DNA of 64,000 nt. It comes from Valencia hispanica (lineage: Eukaryota > Chordata > Actinopteri > Cyprinodontiformes > Valenciidae). The DNA is taken from the NCBI GenBank assembly GCA_963556495.2, contig OY747712.1, positions 4,355,634 to 4,419,633 of the forward strand. Direction: 5' to 3'. The notes under the pieces were generated by a model. The model was not told the DNA's origin. It was given only the letters and a program-made list of their open reading frames with translations, and did no database searches. The translations under genes and the position numbers were made by a program. Below are positions 11,090 through 21,975 of the stretch, in pieces (the stretch's first letter is position 1; each line of letters starts with the position of its first letter).

Positions 11090-12597
11090 CTTTGAAAAGG
11101 AAAAAGCAGAATGTGGAACATCTGTGAGGAACAAACAGAAATCCAGAACTAATGTAGCAGATGACATAGGTGAGCAGCAAGAGTTTGATGAGTAGGTGAG
11201 CTAAACGAGCTTGACTGTCGGCTAGCATCAATAAAATGGAAACAGGGAAGCAGACCAAAGAACACAAAAAGACCTGAACTTGTTTTCAAGGAAATTTTAA
11301 AGTGTGCCTGTGTTACTCTGAAGCTCTTATCTGCATGTGAACCACTGTTTGTTTCTGAATACAGGCAGCAGCTGCTCTGCTCCCAAGGTCAGACTGTTAG
11401 AAACAGTGTGCTTTGTTCGGAACTGGACACATACACAATTCCTTATATGGAAATGTCCGTTATTATCTGTGAGCAGTGTTTTTATTTTATTTTTCTTTTG
11501 TTTAGTGAAATTAGAGAGTGATGGTTTGACTTAGAAACTGTATACAACAAAGATCAGGGCTCTGTTTCACTGACAGATACAGTAACAGGGTCTTCAAACG
11601 CAACTGCCCTCGAATAAACATGCAAAGACAAAGATCGATCTTTTCTCTAGTTTTATTATCAAGACAATCTTCTTACACTTTGTTAAAGAATTTTCACAAC
11701 AGAATCAAAATGAAGAAACAGCCTGCCAAAGATCTAAGAAAAATACAGATACACAAGTGGTAGAACACAGGAATAAACTATAAAACTGAACATAAAGGAA
11801 TGAACTAATATGGCAACACCTTAACAACAATGATAAACATGGAGAATACAACTGAACATGCCAAGATCATAGAACATATATAACCCGCAAGAAAATGAAC
11901 ATAAACAAAAAACCCAAAGAATGTCACAGTAACAGTATCTCCTCAACGGCATCCACAATTTAAGATGTTCAAACGATCTTACAAAGAATTTCTCATCAAC
12001 ACACCAACACAGTAGGTTGCAATACAGTTCAATCATGCATTTTATGAAATTAATATATGCAGTAACATGAAATCAAACATGGCAAGAAGACATATATTAA
12101 GACATTACAGTAAAAACTGTCTGTAACAGGTTTTCATTCACAGAAAGGAAACAATTTCTTACAACTGAGAAAATAAGCAAAAAAGAAAAGCAGGTAAAAA
12201 GATAAAGTCCACGTTTATCTACAGATGCATTGCCTCTTTTTATTGTTCTATGTAGTCTAACCTAAAGTGTATTAAATTAATCCTCCAGTTGAACATTTTT
12301 AAAACAAAGTCCAGCTAACTTTTAGGGTGAGTGGCTCCAACATTACATACAGAGGAAATTCTTAGTAATTGGCTCCATTGTTGTTCTTGCTCTGATGAAG
12401 GCTATTCGGCCAGAAAAACAGCACGGCTTTAAAATGGCCTTAGAATAAAGCTGGTTAGTCAAAAAAACTGTGACAGCTATGTGTGTGTCAACTTGAACAT
12501 TTTAGTAAGCTGGACATTTTTCTTTATCATTGCTGGTTTAAAAACAATTGTTTCTGAGCTGTGGGATGTTTAGATTTGTTATAAAAGGATCACCAGA
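11090..12597. other. Intergenic and 3' flank of the 12.6-kb GTPase gene
   Basis: AT-rich, no coding recognised. A minus-strand AATAAA (plus TTTATT) at 12239-12244 is a candidate polyadenylation signal for the gene ending at 12598. Confidence 0.4.
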
Positions 12598-14559
12598 TTA
12601 CTGATGAGCCAGGATTTCCTCTCCTTTCTCTACCTTAGCTATGATCTCTGCCTTTTCTTTCATTTTCATCAGAGACTGAACTCTCTCCTTCCAGCCTTGC
12701 TTGGCCTCCTGTTCCTCTCCTTTAATGAGCATGTCGATGTACTCTGGAGTGGTAAGAGGATTTGGGTTCAGGACTATCTCCTTCATTCTGTTCAGACACT
12801 TTGCGGCTTCTTCAATCAGTTTCACCACATCATCCTGCAGAGATTTATACTCAGACATCAGATTTTTCATCAGCTCCTCCAAAGACAACTTCTGCCCGAA
12901 GGCTTTGTCGTATTTATCCTTCAGCTCCTTCACTATTCTCTTTTCATAAATTTCTTGATATTCCCATTTGAAGCTCTGGTTAGAATGCACGTTCCAAAAA
13001 CATTTCCCTGGACACACTGTACAGTATCCATCCTGCCCCATTGCATCACATCCTCTTTTATCCTCATCTTTTGTTATGTTAGAAGGGAAGTGACATGTGG
13101 TATGACACTGCATACAGTTGGTGATGAACCTACCAGTATGAGAGATATCGACTTGCTCGTGCTTTCTCACAGTGACGTTAAACTCATAGTTTTCATTCTT
13201 TTTGATCTCTGCTTCGTGCTCTTGGAGTTTTTCATTCGTCTCCCTGATATCCTCAAGCTTGGCTAGGCTGAGTTTAACCTGCTTCTGTAGCTCTTCAACT
13301 GTACTTTCCAGATGCTTTCTTTCTTTCAGGACCTCAATGGTCATTGTCAGTCGAATGGTTCTGACATTAGTTAGACTAGCAAAGAAACTGGCCATGCTGT
13401 TTGCCCCCATGTTCCAGAACTCAAAGGTTTTCTTTTCATTGGGCCACATCATTTGTCTTATCACTGAGGATTTGTTGCCAGCAAACAGCACTGAGTTATT
13501 GAATTTGAAGTGAACTGGTAGCCCATCTGCACCTTTAGGATATGGGACACCGGAGACTTTGATGGCCTCTAGGACTGGATGCTGCTGCTCGTCTGCAAAC
13601 GTCACTAGGATTCTGATATTTTCTGCCACATCTTTGCCAAAGATTGAGAGTGCTGAATCAAACACCCATCTTTTATGTGATGTCAGTTTTGGTAAAGCCA
13701 CCTCAACTACAAAACACACAGCGTCAATCTCACCGATACCATCCTGATTAGCAAAGAGGTTACGAAGCTGCTCTGTGATCTCCTTGTCTCTGTCTATGCC
13801 TCTGATGTCTCCAAACCCTGGAGTGTCTATGATGGTGAGTGAGTAGTTTACTCTGAATCCCTTCTGGTGGTAGAGTTTGTACACGCTGATTTCTGACATG
13901 TGACTGTGATCCTGTGGTTTCAGCTGACCTTCCTCCACTAGCTTAAACCTAAATGAGTCTTCCCATCTAACACCTAGAACGTAGTTTATCATCGCATTGA
14001 TGACAGTGGACTTCCCAGCACCTGCGGCTCCAAGAACCATTATGTTTCTGTTACAATTCATGGATTTCTCTCCAAAACTGAAGCTTTTGCACCCTCTAAT
14101 GTTGATCTGCGTTTCTTCTAGAGAAAGTTGGTAAACCGGGGTACGGCCGGTTGGTGACGCCAACAGAATGCTTTTTTCTTTAACAACATTGGCCAATCGT
14201 TTAGCACCTGGTTTTGAATCAGTGCAGGTCTGTTTTAGTTCTATGCCAAATGACTCAAAAAGGTCTGTAACTACCATCATTAACTGTCTGAGTGGGAGGA
14301 TTTTGAGCCAATGCAACCAAAGTGTGACAGCAACCATAACTACCAGAGTTGTTTCCAGCGAGTTTGACAAAATGAAGAACGCAGTGATTGTCAGTGTTAA
14401 TGTGCCTGATATCTTTGGATTATCCATTAATGGGATGACTACATCTGAAGCTCTCTTTCCAGCTGTGAGTAAGTCTGTCTGAGTGATGATGTTCTGCCAG
14501 AGTAACAAAAGTATTACAACCACAACAATGAGGAGAGTCATTGCCAGCGGCAGGCACAT
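12598..14559 (-). CDS. Membrane-anchored AIG1/septin-like GTPase with Cys-rich module
   Basis: This is a single-exon coding region of 653 residues. Residues 5-21 are strongly hydrophobic, and 52-66 and 70-90 form one or two more membrane segments, so the protein is likely anchored by its N-terminus. The GTPase domain has a P-loop GAAGAGKS at 177-184, DTPGFGD at 245-251 and TFAD at 320-323 in the base-recognition position. A coiled coil (about 405-455) follows, then a Cys/His module (C482, C485, C489, H490, C504, C513, C516, C520, H525) that probably binds zinc. A charged helical tail (530-650) ends the protein. The start is the first ATG after a splice acceptor at 14600; the 40 bases before it are open but have no ATG. 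Compared with the 41.6-kb paralogue, one cysteine in CHFPC is serine here (S493). The family resembles GIMAP-type defence GTPases in its G domain. The cellular role is unknown. Confidence 0.92.
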   Translation of the reverse strand: MCLPLAMTLLIVVVVILLLLWQNIITQTDLLTAGKRASDVVIPLMDNPKISGTLTLTITAFFILSNSLETTLVVMVAVTLWLHWLKILPLRQLMMVVTDLFESFGIELKQTCTDSKPGAKRLANVVKEKSILLASPTGRTPVYQLSLEETQINIRGCKSFSFGEKSMNCNRNIMVLGAAGAGKSTVINAMINYVLGVRWEDSFRFKLVEEGQLKPQDHSHMSEISVYKLYHQKGFRVNYSLTIIDTPGFGDIRGIDRDKEITEQLRNLFANQDGIGEIDAVCFVVEVALPKLTSHKRWVFDSALSIFGKDVAENIRILVTFADEQQHPVLEAIKVSGVPYPKGADGLPVHFKFNNSVLFAGNKSSVIRQMMWPNEKKTFEFWNMGANSMASFFASLTNVRTIRLTMTIEVLKERKHLESTVEELQKQVKLSLAKLEDIRETNEKLQEHEAEIKKNENYEFNVTVRKHEQVDISHTGRFITNCMQCHTTCHFPSNITKDEDKRGCDAMGQDGYCTVCPGKCFWNVHSNQSFKWEYQEIYEKRIVKELKDKYDKAFGQKLSLEELMKNLMSEYKSLQDDVVKLIEEAAKCLNRMKEIVLNPNPLTTPEYIDMLIKGEEQEAKQGWKERVQSLMKMKEKAEIIAKVEKGEEILAHQ

Positions 14560-14599
14560 CTTGATTATCAGTGTTGATTCTTCTTTAGTGTCAGTCTGC
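14560..14599 (-). other. 5' part of the coding exon and splice acceptor
   Basis: On the minus strand a pyrimidine-rich tract ends in CTACAG at 14600-14603, and the exon begins at 14599. The truncated copy has the identical acceptor at 28733. The matching upstream 85-bp exon (29829-29913) has no recognisable counterpart above this gene, where GC-rich repeats and a LINE have been inserted, so its true first exon is unknown. Confidence 0.7.
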
Positions 14600-14884
14600 C
14601 TGTAGACAAACAGAAGAAACGGTTTAAAACTACTTATATTTTTATCCCAGATTTTACATGTAGAACTAGTTTTAATTAATAGTTCAATGTGAAATTACAC
14701 TACTCTGAGAAAAGATAAATTTCTTTAAAAGATGTTTACACACAGTTGGATGTAAATAATTACTGAAGATCCAGTAAACAATCCCATTCAATACATTAGA
14801 ATATTTGCTTTGATGAGACTCGTTTGTCAGATTAATATAACCTTTAACCATTTAACATAGTTTTCATTGACCTCAAATTTTTAT

Positions 14885-15890
14885 ATATTGGCGGGTTGGA
14901 CCAGCCCTGGCCCTCGTTTGAGGCCTGGTCTCGGCGCCCTGCGTTGCGCGGGATCAGGACCCGGGAGCTGGTACAACTTGGCGTCCAGATGCTGACTGAG
15001 TCCGGCCTGGGGATGCTGTCCATCCCCTGCGGCTATTGGTGGGGCGCTGGGATGTTGGCGGTGGGGATTGGCCTAGGGCGGAGGCGTCGCAGTGCCGGGG
15101 GCCCCTCGTCGGCCGGTCCCTTGTCGGGTCCCTGCTGGGGGTTGGGGTGCCCCTGGGCCCCGGCTCCGCCGGTCCGTTGACCGGCCGGCCCCGGCGCGGC
15201 CGGTTGCCGGCGGGTGCCGCGGGCTCGTCACTGCTGCCCCCCGGGCCCCTGCATAGTGGCCGCTGGATGTTCCGCTGGGGTTCTCCTTTGCTCCTCTCTT
15301 GGGGGATGCGGTCGGCCCCGGCCGAGTCCGCCTTGGGCTCTGGCGGTCCTTTGGATGTCTTTGCTCCGATCTCCTTCATGTCTGCATCGATTCCTGGGAG
15401 ACGGATTGATGTCTTCTCACACCAACTATCGAACACTCTTATGGAGAAACCTTATATGCACCAGCATGCTAACACACACAGATAGATGTGGGGTCTCTGG
15501 TGATTAAGGATATATTCTTGGGCTGAGGTTATCATTACTAGAGCTTGATTAATCGGTACCATGAGTTTTTCTGTGACATTGTTGTTGTATTTTTATATCT
15601 ATTTTTGTGTGATGTGGTTGTGTAATTCTTAAGTTCACAATGTTTGGTTGGGTTTGTCGATGTTCCTTTTTCGTGTTTTGTTTTCCCCCCTCTCTCTGCC
15701 GTCCTGTGGGTATGGAGGCAGACTTCAATGTTTTCCTGTGTTTTCTTTGTTCCCCTTCCTCTCTTGTATTTTCAACTCACCCTCTCTCATAACATTTTGT
15801 TTCCTACCTCTCTTCTTAATCTTCTTTCTTTCTTCTCCTTAATTTTCCGTCTCCGTGTCCATAACATCAGGAAATAAAAACCCCAACAAT
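14885..15890 (+). repeat. GC-rich interspersed repeat, copy 1
   Basis: GC content rises abruptly at about 14888 and falls after 15480. A pyrimidine-rich stretch follows to AATAAA near 15873. The region 15360-15480 is repeated in inverse orientation at 17035-17160. It sits in what should be the upstream intron of the GTPase gene, since flanking bases align with 28740-29050 on one side and 29050 onward on the other. I do not recognise the family; the open frames in it are composition effects. Confidence 0.7.
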
Positions 15891-16269
15891 TCATAATAAA
15901 GATTTTTCACACATAAATCAAGTGGAGTACTATAGCAAAAGCTGTACTGCTCCGCTTGTGAAAGTAAATCTGTTGGGCTTCTACTTGGTACTCAGACACC
16001 AATTCTGAGCTCCACACTGCCAAACAGGACACATAAAAAAAAAAAAAAAAAAAAATTTTATATCAAATTTTTTTTGTTTTTTTGTTATATAATATTGTAA
16101 TCTCAAATGGTTTTATGTGTTTATTAGCTATGAAGGGAAAATTGTCCAAATTAACTGACAAACTATTTTTTCAATTTTCTAATATCTTGAATAGGTTTTG
16201 TTGATTATGAAAGGCGACCTTTCAAACAAAATTGAAATCAAAGTCTTCTAAGATATACATTTAGTTTTC

Positions 16270-16910
16270 AGCAAGTTTACCATCATGACATCTCTGAGGG
16301 GGGTTAATTTCTTTTCTTATAACTCATCTGTTTAGATGTAAGTTAAGCTTGAAATTATGAATATTAAGGGGTGTGTCCTTTTGGTTGACAGGTCTCAGAT
16401 GAGCTGTCAGCACTAGCGCTGGAGGCTAGCGGCTAGCGGCATGCCCTCCTGCTTGCTCCAGGGAAGGCCTACAGCCTCAGACTCACATTAACAGTCTAGG
16501 CCATTTTGTTGCTCTTAACTTGACCATCAGTTGCGACTGCAATGTTTATTCGTGTTGGATGTTGATCGTGCTCTTATTGGACAAAGATGGCTGGCTGTGG
16601 TATTGATTGCACTAACAGACCATCCAAGGGTTCAACTATAGGCCCAGTGCTTTTTAATCTGTATATGCTGCCTCTTGGCAAGGTCGTCAGAAGACATGGA
16701 GTTAACTTTCACAGTTATGCTGATGATACACAGCTGTACATCTCCATGTCTCCTGATGACACACGGGCGATGGATGCACTTTTTAACTGCATTTTAAACA
16801 TCAAATTCTGGATGGCAGAAAACTTTCTTCAGCTCAACCAGGACAAAACTGAAGTTTTAGTCATCGGTCCTGAGGCTCAGAGAGAGAAACTTAGTTATTG
16901 CCAGTGATGC
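16270..16910 (+). mobile_element. Composite: short repeat plus L2-like RT fragment
   Basis: 16320-16600 is a non-coding repeat. It is joined to an L2-type reverse-transcriptase piece (16610-16900) that keeps GPVLFNLYMLPLG and the catalytic YADD in HSYADDTQLY. The same two parts, in the same order, recur inverted at 21200-21770. The host intron resumes at about 16905, aligning with 29712. Confidence 0.85.
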
Positions 16911-16999
16911 AGACATTTGGTCTTTACTGCCATGGGTAACAGCAGAGTGACAGATACTAATGAATGATCATTCTTTAAAATGATCTTTAAAAAACAAAA

Positions 17000-18500
17000 A
17001 AAACGACAAAGGAAGATCGACAAAACAAACCATGTGTGAGCATGCTGGTGCATATAAGGTTTCTCCATAAGAGTGTTCGATAGGTGGTGTGAGCAGGCAT
17101 CAATCCGTCTCCCAGGAATCGATGCAGACATGAAGGAGATCGGAGCCAAGACGTCCAAAGGACTCCCAGAGCCCCAGGCGGACCAGCGCGGGGCCGACCG
17201 CATCCCCCAAGAGAGTACCAGAGGAAAACCCCAGGGGAACATCCAGCAGCTATGATGCAGCGGCCCGGTTAACAGCAGTGATGAGCCTACGGGCCCCGCT
17301 GGCAACCAGCTGCGCCAGGGCGGGCCCATCCATAGCCCGGGAGAGTAAGGGCCCAGGGGCGCCACACCCTCCAGCAGAGACCCGACCAGGGATTAGCCGC
17401 CATGCGCTGCCGCCACCCCAGGCCAATTCCCTCCGCCAACAACCCAGCGCCCCACCCCTGCCCCTTGTCGGGGCGCCCCACCGATAGCCGCAGTGGACGG
17501 ACGGCATCCCCAGGCCAAGCCCAACCAGCACCTGGACACAAAGTTGTACCAGCTCCTGAGTCCTGATCCCGCTCAACGCAGAGTGCTGAGAACAGGCATC
17601 CAACAAAGGCCAGGGCAAGTCCAACCCGCCAATGAACCAACCATGCACGGTGCGCACAGAACAGGTGATCGAACGAGCAGAGACGCTGGATCTGTATCCC
17701 GCCGATCCACCGAACAGGCACCACCCAACATTCCCAAACTTGGCACCCCCGAAAGAGGTGCCCCAACCAACCAAAGGAAGACATCAGCCCAGCGCATCGG
17801 CCGACCGACACACCGGTCCACCCAGGCGCGGCCAGGTACGCACCAGGTCCGAACCGGGTTCACCACCAACGCACCAGTGGGCAGGGGCATCAGTCACTGG
17901 CAGGGAGTGACGGAGGGGAAATAGGCATTAGATGTAAGAACTGAAGGGCGCCAGGCGAGAGGGCAGCCCAAGACCCAACCTGAGAGGTGGACAAAGACAT
18001 ACAGACACAGTCATACGTTCCCTCCCTCTTAGACACATACACTCTCAGGACACACCAAGACACCCAAGAAATGACGCTGTACCCTCACTCACACACCCCA
18101 TACACACTTTATGCTCCGAAGTCCAGGTAACGATGCCCCAGTAGAGCAACCAGCCCCCGGACCCGGGAGATGGACCCCCTACCTTCTAGGACAGAGAAAA
18201 GCAGACCACCAAGGGCCCCATAGTGGCGAAGCAGCCCACCAGCCTAGGACCCCGACCAGACCACCTGTTCCTCCTCCAGACCCCAACCCCTGATGGCCCG
18301 TATCGACCCGGGGGGTGGAAAGACCCCTAGCCTCCATCCTCCCGCTCGAATATGGTGTTGATGCGTGTTGTTATAATGTGCATTTAAAACAGAGGGGTGG
18401 GATGTGGTGAAGGCAGCCACACATCCCCCAACCCCCACCCCGAGCCCTCAGTGTGAGTTTGCATGGGGACAGCTTAAGGAGTGGTACAAGCACTTTAGCA
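17000..18500 (-). repeat. GC-rich interspersed repeat, copy 2 (inverted)
   Basis: Starts after the intron sequence ending near 16985. Its 17035-17160 part is the reverse complement of 15360-15480, so the two GC-rich copies face each other across the L2 composite. The overlapping open frames are in all phases and proline/arginine rich, without any domain; I do not treat them as genes. Confidence 0.7.
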
Positions 18501-18974
18501 GAGTGGGTGAATTCCCCTCCCTCCTTAGTGTGTTGAGAGCTGTCTTCATGGTAAGTTGTACTGCAAGAAGCTCTGCAGAGAGGCTAGCATAAAGTTCAGT
18601 GTTTGTTAAAGAAAATAAAACAAAATTACCTTAAAGTCTTGTCACTTGCTTAAAGGTTGATCAGTTTAATTGTGTGGTTAAAAAAAGGGTTTTTTACACT
18701 TGTTATGGAAACCCACAAAGCTGCAAAGTTACATTAGCTAGTAAATCGTCAGCCTGCATGGTGAACATGTGGAGTGTGGCTTGTTATGCTGACTTATTAT
18801 TTTAATTTTGTTTCTAGTCCTTGGAGCTTCTTGCTGACAGAGCTGTGAGAGAAAGCTGAGGTGTTTTATTTAACTGCCAGATGCTGGAATAAATGGCTAA
18901 GAGATGCCAAACGAAGACGTTCCATGAGTGATTTGTGACAACACAACGCAAGAGAGAGTACCCAGCCGCTACAC
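18501..18974. other. Intergenic/intronic, nothing recognised
   Basis: No coding region or repeat boundary that I can support. Confidence 0.35.
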
Positions 18975-19550
18975 TTACTGTTAACACTACAACTTTATAT
19001 GACTGGATTTAAGGAAATATTTGTTCACATGATAAATAAATACAACTGATAAATGGAACATTGAATCCAAAAGATGCATTGTAAAAATATCAAAGTCTGA
19101 CACCACAGTTCGAAGTCTGAACACCAAAAGAAAGTTTGGATCAGAAGGGAGAGAAAGAAATGATTTAGAGAATAATGAAGGAACAGTTTTATCTAAGATA
19201 GTATTTTTCTCTTTAGAAATATAAAAATAACCAAGCATGTTTCCAACATCCAGAATGGTGACTAGTCATGATTTCACCACATAAGAGGCTGGTTAGAGTT
19301 AGTCTGGGGTGAGAAGAGTTGGACCAAAGCATGACGTTGCTAACAGCTGACTATTGCATTTAGAAAATTAGTTGCATAGATAACAATAAAGTGAATATAA
19401 GTTCTTCACTTTCTGTGAATCAGGTTCTGCAGGGTGTTGAGCTTTTCAAAACTGGGTTGCTTTATAGAAATATTAGGAAATTAGTCAGAGGGTTGAATTT
19501 GTTTATAGAAATAAGATTAGCTAAACAAACTTTATCGCACATCCCCTTAA
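18975..19550. repeat. Duplicated block, paralogous to 30615-31185
   Basis: About 570 bp aligns at well over 90% identity and in the same order with 30615-31185, the intron of the truncated GTPase copy. This places the 12.6-kb gene and the 28.2-kb copy in one segmental duplication. Confidence 0.9.
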
Positions 19551-20407
19551 AGCTGCAGTCCGGATTATTTGAGGGGGAGAGATTATTTTAATCCAACGTA
19601 CCAAATAATAATAATGGCTTGCATTTATATAGCGCCTTTCAAGACGCTTTACAACTCCATTGTTCATTCACTCGCACATTCATACACTGGTGAAAGCAAG
19701 CTATGATTATAGCCACAGCTGCCCTGGGGCAGACTGACAGAAGCCAGGCTGCCATATCGTGCCATCGGCCTCTCTGGCCAACACCAGTAGGCAAGGGAGG
19801 TGAAGTGTCTTGCCCAAGGACACAACGACATGTAGCAGGTGGAAGCTGGAATCGAACCCACAATTTCTGGGTTGCAGGCGTTCAACTCTACCACTGAGCT
19901 ACAGCCGCCCAAAACACTCCACACCCTTCCCTCCCACCAGCCCTACCGCAGCAGTTGTGCACGTGCATCACCTGTGGCGACACAGTCGGTCAAAGAAGTA
20001 AGCAGCAAGCGCCATTGAGCACCACCCGATTGTATTTTTGCCATGGACATTTTAGAGGTGAGCAACTTCTGCATGACTGATGCTCTCTCACCATATGGCG
20101 ACTGTAAACGGGAAGACAGAGCGGTCTGTGTGCGCGGCCCCATGCTCACATGTTTGCCCCATGCTCACATGTTTGCGCGATCCGCATGGAAGTTGATTGA
20201 CAGCCGACAACGCGGAAACTCGAATTCTATTGGTTAAAAACATTCGGCGCTCAGTGTGAAATGCGTTGGGGTAACGGGAGGAAGGTGGGATTAAGAAAAA
20301 TAACAAGTGTTGTGGAGCACCAGCCTTTTATCATAGTATTGAACCCCGCTATTATTTTAAAGATTTATAAAACTTTAATACATAAATATATTCTCTGGAC
20401 TACAGCT
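19551..20407. mobile_element. TTAA-flanked DNA element (857 bp)
   Basis: Begins AGCTGCAGTCCGG and ends with the inverse CTGGACTACAGCT (two mismatches), flanked by TTAA at 19547-19550 and 20408-20411. The duplicated locus near 31180 is uninterrupted, reading CCCCTTGATCAGG. TTAA duplications are typical of piggyBac and Kolobok elements. No transposase is present. A SINE is nested inside, and a 20-bp tandem repeat (CATGCTCACATGTTTGC) lies near 20142-20180. Confidence 0.85.
19603..19915 (-). mobile_element. tRNA-derived SINE
   Basis: Read on the minus strand it starts GGCGGCTGTAGCTCAGTGG, an A-box-like start, and has GTGGGTTCGATTCC as B box, followed by a body and an AAT-repeat tail at 19603-19613. 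The promoter boxes are good but the body is not a folded tRNA, so it is a SINE rather than a tRNA gene. Confidence 0.88.
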
Positions 20408-20469
20408 TTAATCAGGGGTGTTAAACTCCAGCCCTCAAAGACTGATGTCCTGCAACCGGGGCAGAGGAC

Positions 20470-21800
20470 TCCCATGGCGGAAACACTGGAAGGAAGGTTA
20501 AAATAGCAGGTTATATTATAAAAGTAAACAGTGGATAACTATGAAAAAATTAAGTAGTAAAACCCTGATAAAGTTTAATCAAGTAAAACATGCAAAGCAA
20601 TTAAACAGGCTACGATAAATAATAATCAGTTAATTAAAAGCTGTGTTAAAAAGGTGATTCTTGAGCCTGCTCTTAAAAACATGAACGTTCTCTGCGGCCC
20701 TGAGGTCCTCAGGCAGCCTGTTCCAGAGATGAGCGCCATAATAATGGAAAGACGCCTCGCCATGGGTGTGTGTCCTGACTTTTGGGGTGACAAGGAGACG
20801 GCTGCCAGAGGAGCGCAGAGACCGCGAGGGTTCATATGGTAAAAGCAGTTCTGAAAGATAAGAAGGCCCAAGACCATTAAGAAAATTTAAAACCATTAAA
20901 AGAACCTTAAAATCAATCCTAAAACATACGGGGAGCAATTGCAATGAATTTAAAACAGGTGTAATGTGCTCCCACCTCCTGGTCTTTATCAGGACATGTG
21001 CTGCTGAATTTTGTAGGAGTTGTAAACTGGATATATTCTTTTTGGGAAGAATGAGGCGGACTCTGGTCTATTCTTTAGGTGATAAAAACCTATTTTAGTA
21101 ATTTTTTTAAATGTGAAGAATAACAGTCAGCTCAGAATCAAAAATCACGCCCAGGTTCTTCAATTGTAAAGAAGGATTAAAAGACAGTGATTGTAGTTTT
21201 GGTCAAAGTTTCTCTCTCTGAGCCTCAGGACCAATGACTAAAACGTCAGTTTTTTCCTGGTTGAGCTGGAGAAAGTTTTTCTTCCATCCAGAATTTAATG
21301 TCTAAAATGCAGTTAAAAAGTGCATCCATTGGTTGTGTGTCATCGGGAGACATGGAGATGTACAGCTGTGTATCATCAGCATAACTGTGAAAGTTAACTC
21401 CATGTCTTCTGATGACGCTGCCAAGAGGGAGCATGTAGAGGTTAAAAAGCACTGGGCCTAAAATCGAACCCTTGGACGGTCTGTTAGTGCAATCTTTGTC
21501 CAATAAGTGCACTATTAACATCCAACATGAATAAACATTGCAGTCGCAACTGATGGTCAAGTTCAAAGCAACAAAATGGCCTAGACTGTTAATGTGAGGC
21601 TGTAGGCCTTCCCTGGAGCAAGCAGGAGGGCAAGCCGCTAGCTACCAGAGCAAGCGCTGACGGCTCATTTGAGACACGCCCCTTAATATTCATAATTTCA
21701 AGCTTAACTTACATCTAAACGGATGAGTTATTTAAAAAATAATTCACCCCCCTCAGAGTTGTCAGGATGGTAAACTTGAATATTAAACCTAAAATGTTTT
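20470..21800 (-). mobile_element. L2-like LINE fragments plus short repeat
   Basis: On the minus strand, 21246-21500 encodes an RT piece with GPVLFNLYMLPLG and YADD. 20630-20944 encodes the C-terminus (EPSRSLRSSGSRLL, WNRLPEDLRAAE). Upstream, 21500-21770 is the same non-coding repeat that precedes the copy at 16270-16910. Frames are broken between the pieces. Confidence 0.85.
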
Positions 21801-21975
21801 TTAGGACCAGGCTGTAAACGTGTTTATTTCTGCTGTGAAGTTTGAATTTCTAACATGGGAGTCAATGGGAAATTTCTCCCTTCTGCACGCAGCACCTAGT
21901 GGGGCTGAGGGGGGGAACTGCAATATTTGTCACTTCTGCGTTGGCATCACATTTGGCCGGCAGACTTCGGTCCTT

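Noticed and set aside
12604..14482. Several plus-strand open frames across the anchored GTPase exon
   Set aside because: They are antisense shadows of the minus-strand coding region, which has the conserved motifs.
15644..15877. Small open frames after the GC-rich repeat
   Set aside because: Pyrimidine-rich sequence; likely the 3' end of a repeat with an AATAAA signal.
14896..18293. Many Pro/Arg/Gly-rich open frames in the GC-rich repeats
   Set aside because: They overlap in all phases on both strands, share no domain and reflect high GC content.
19810..19915. A tRNA gene on the minus strand
   Set aside because: A and B boxes are present, but the sequence continues into a SINE body and does not form an acceptor stem; it is a SINE head. 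The same applies to 4165-4230.
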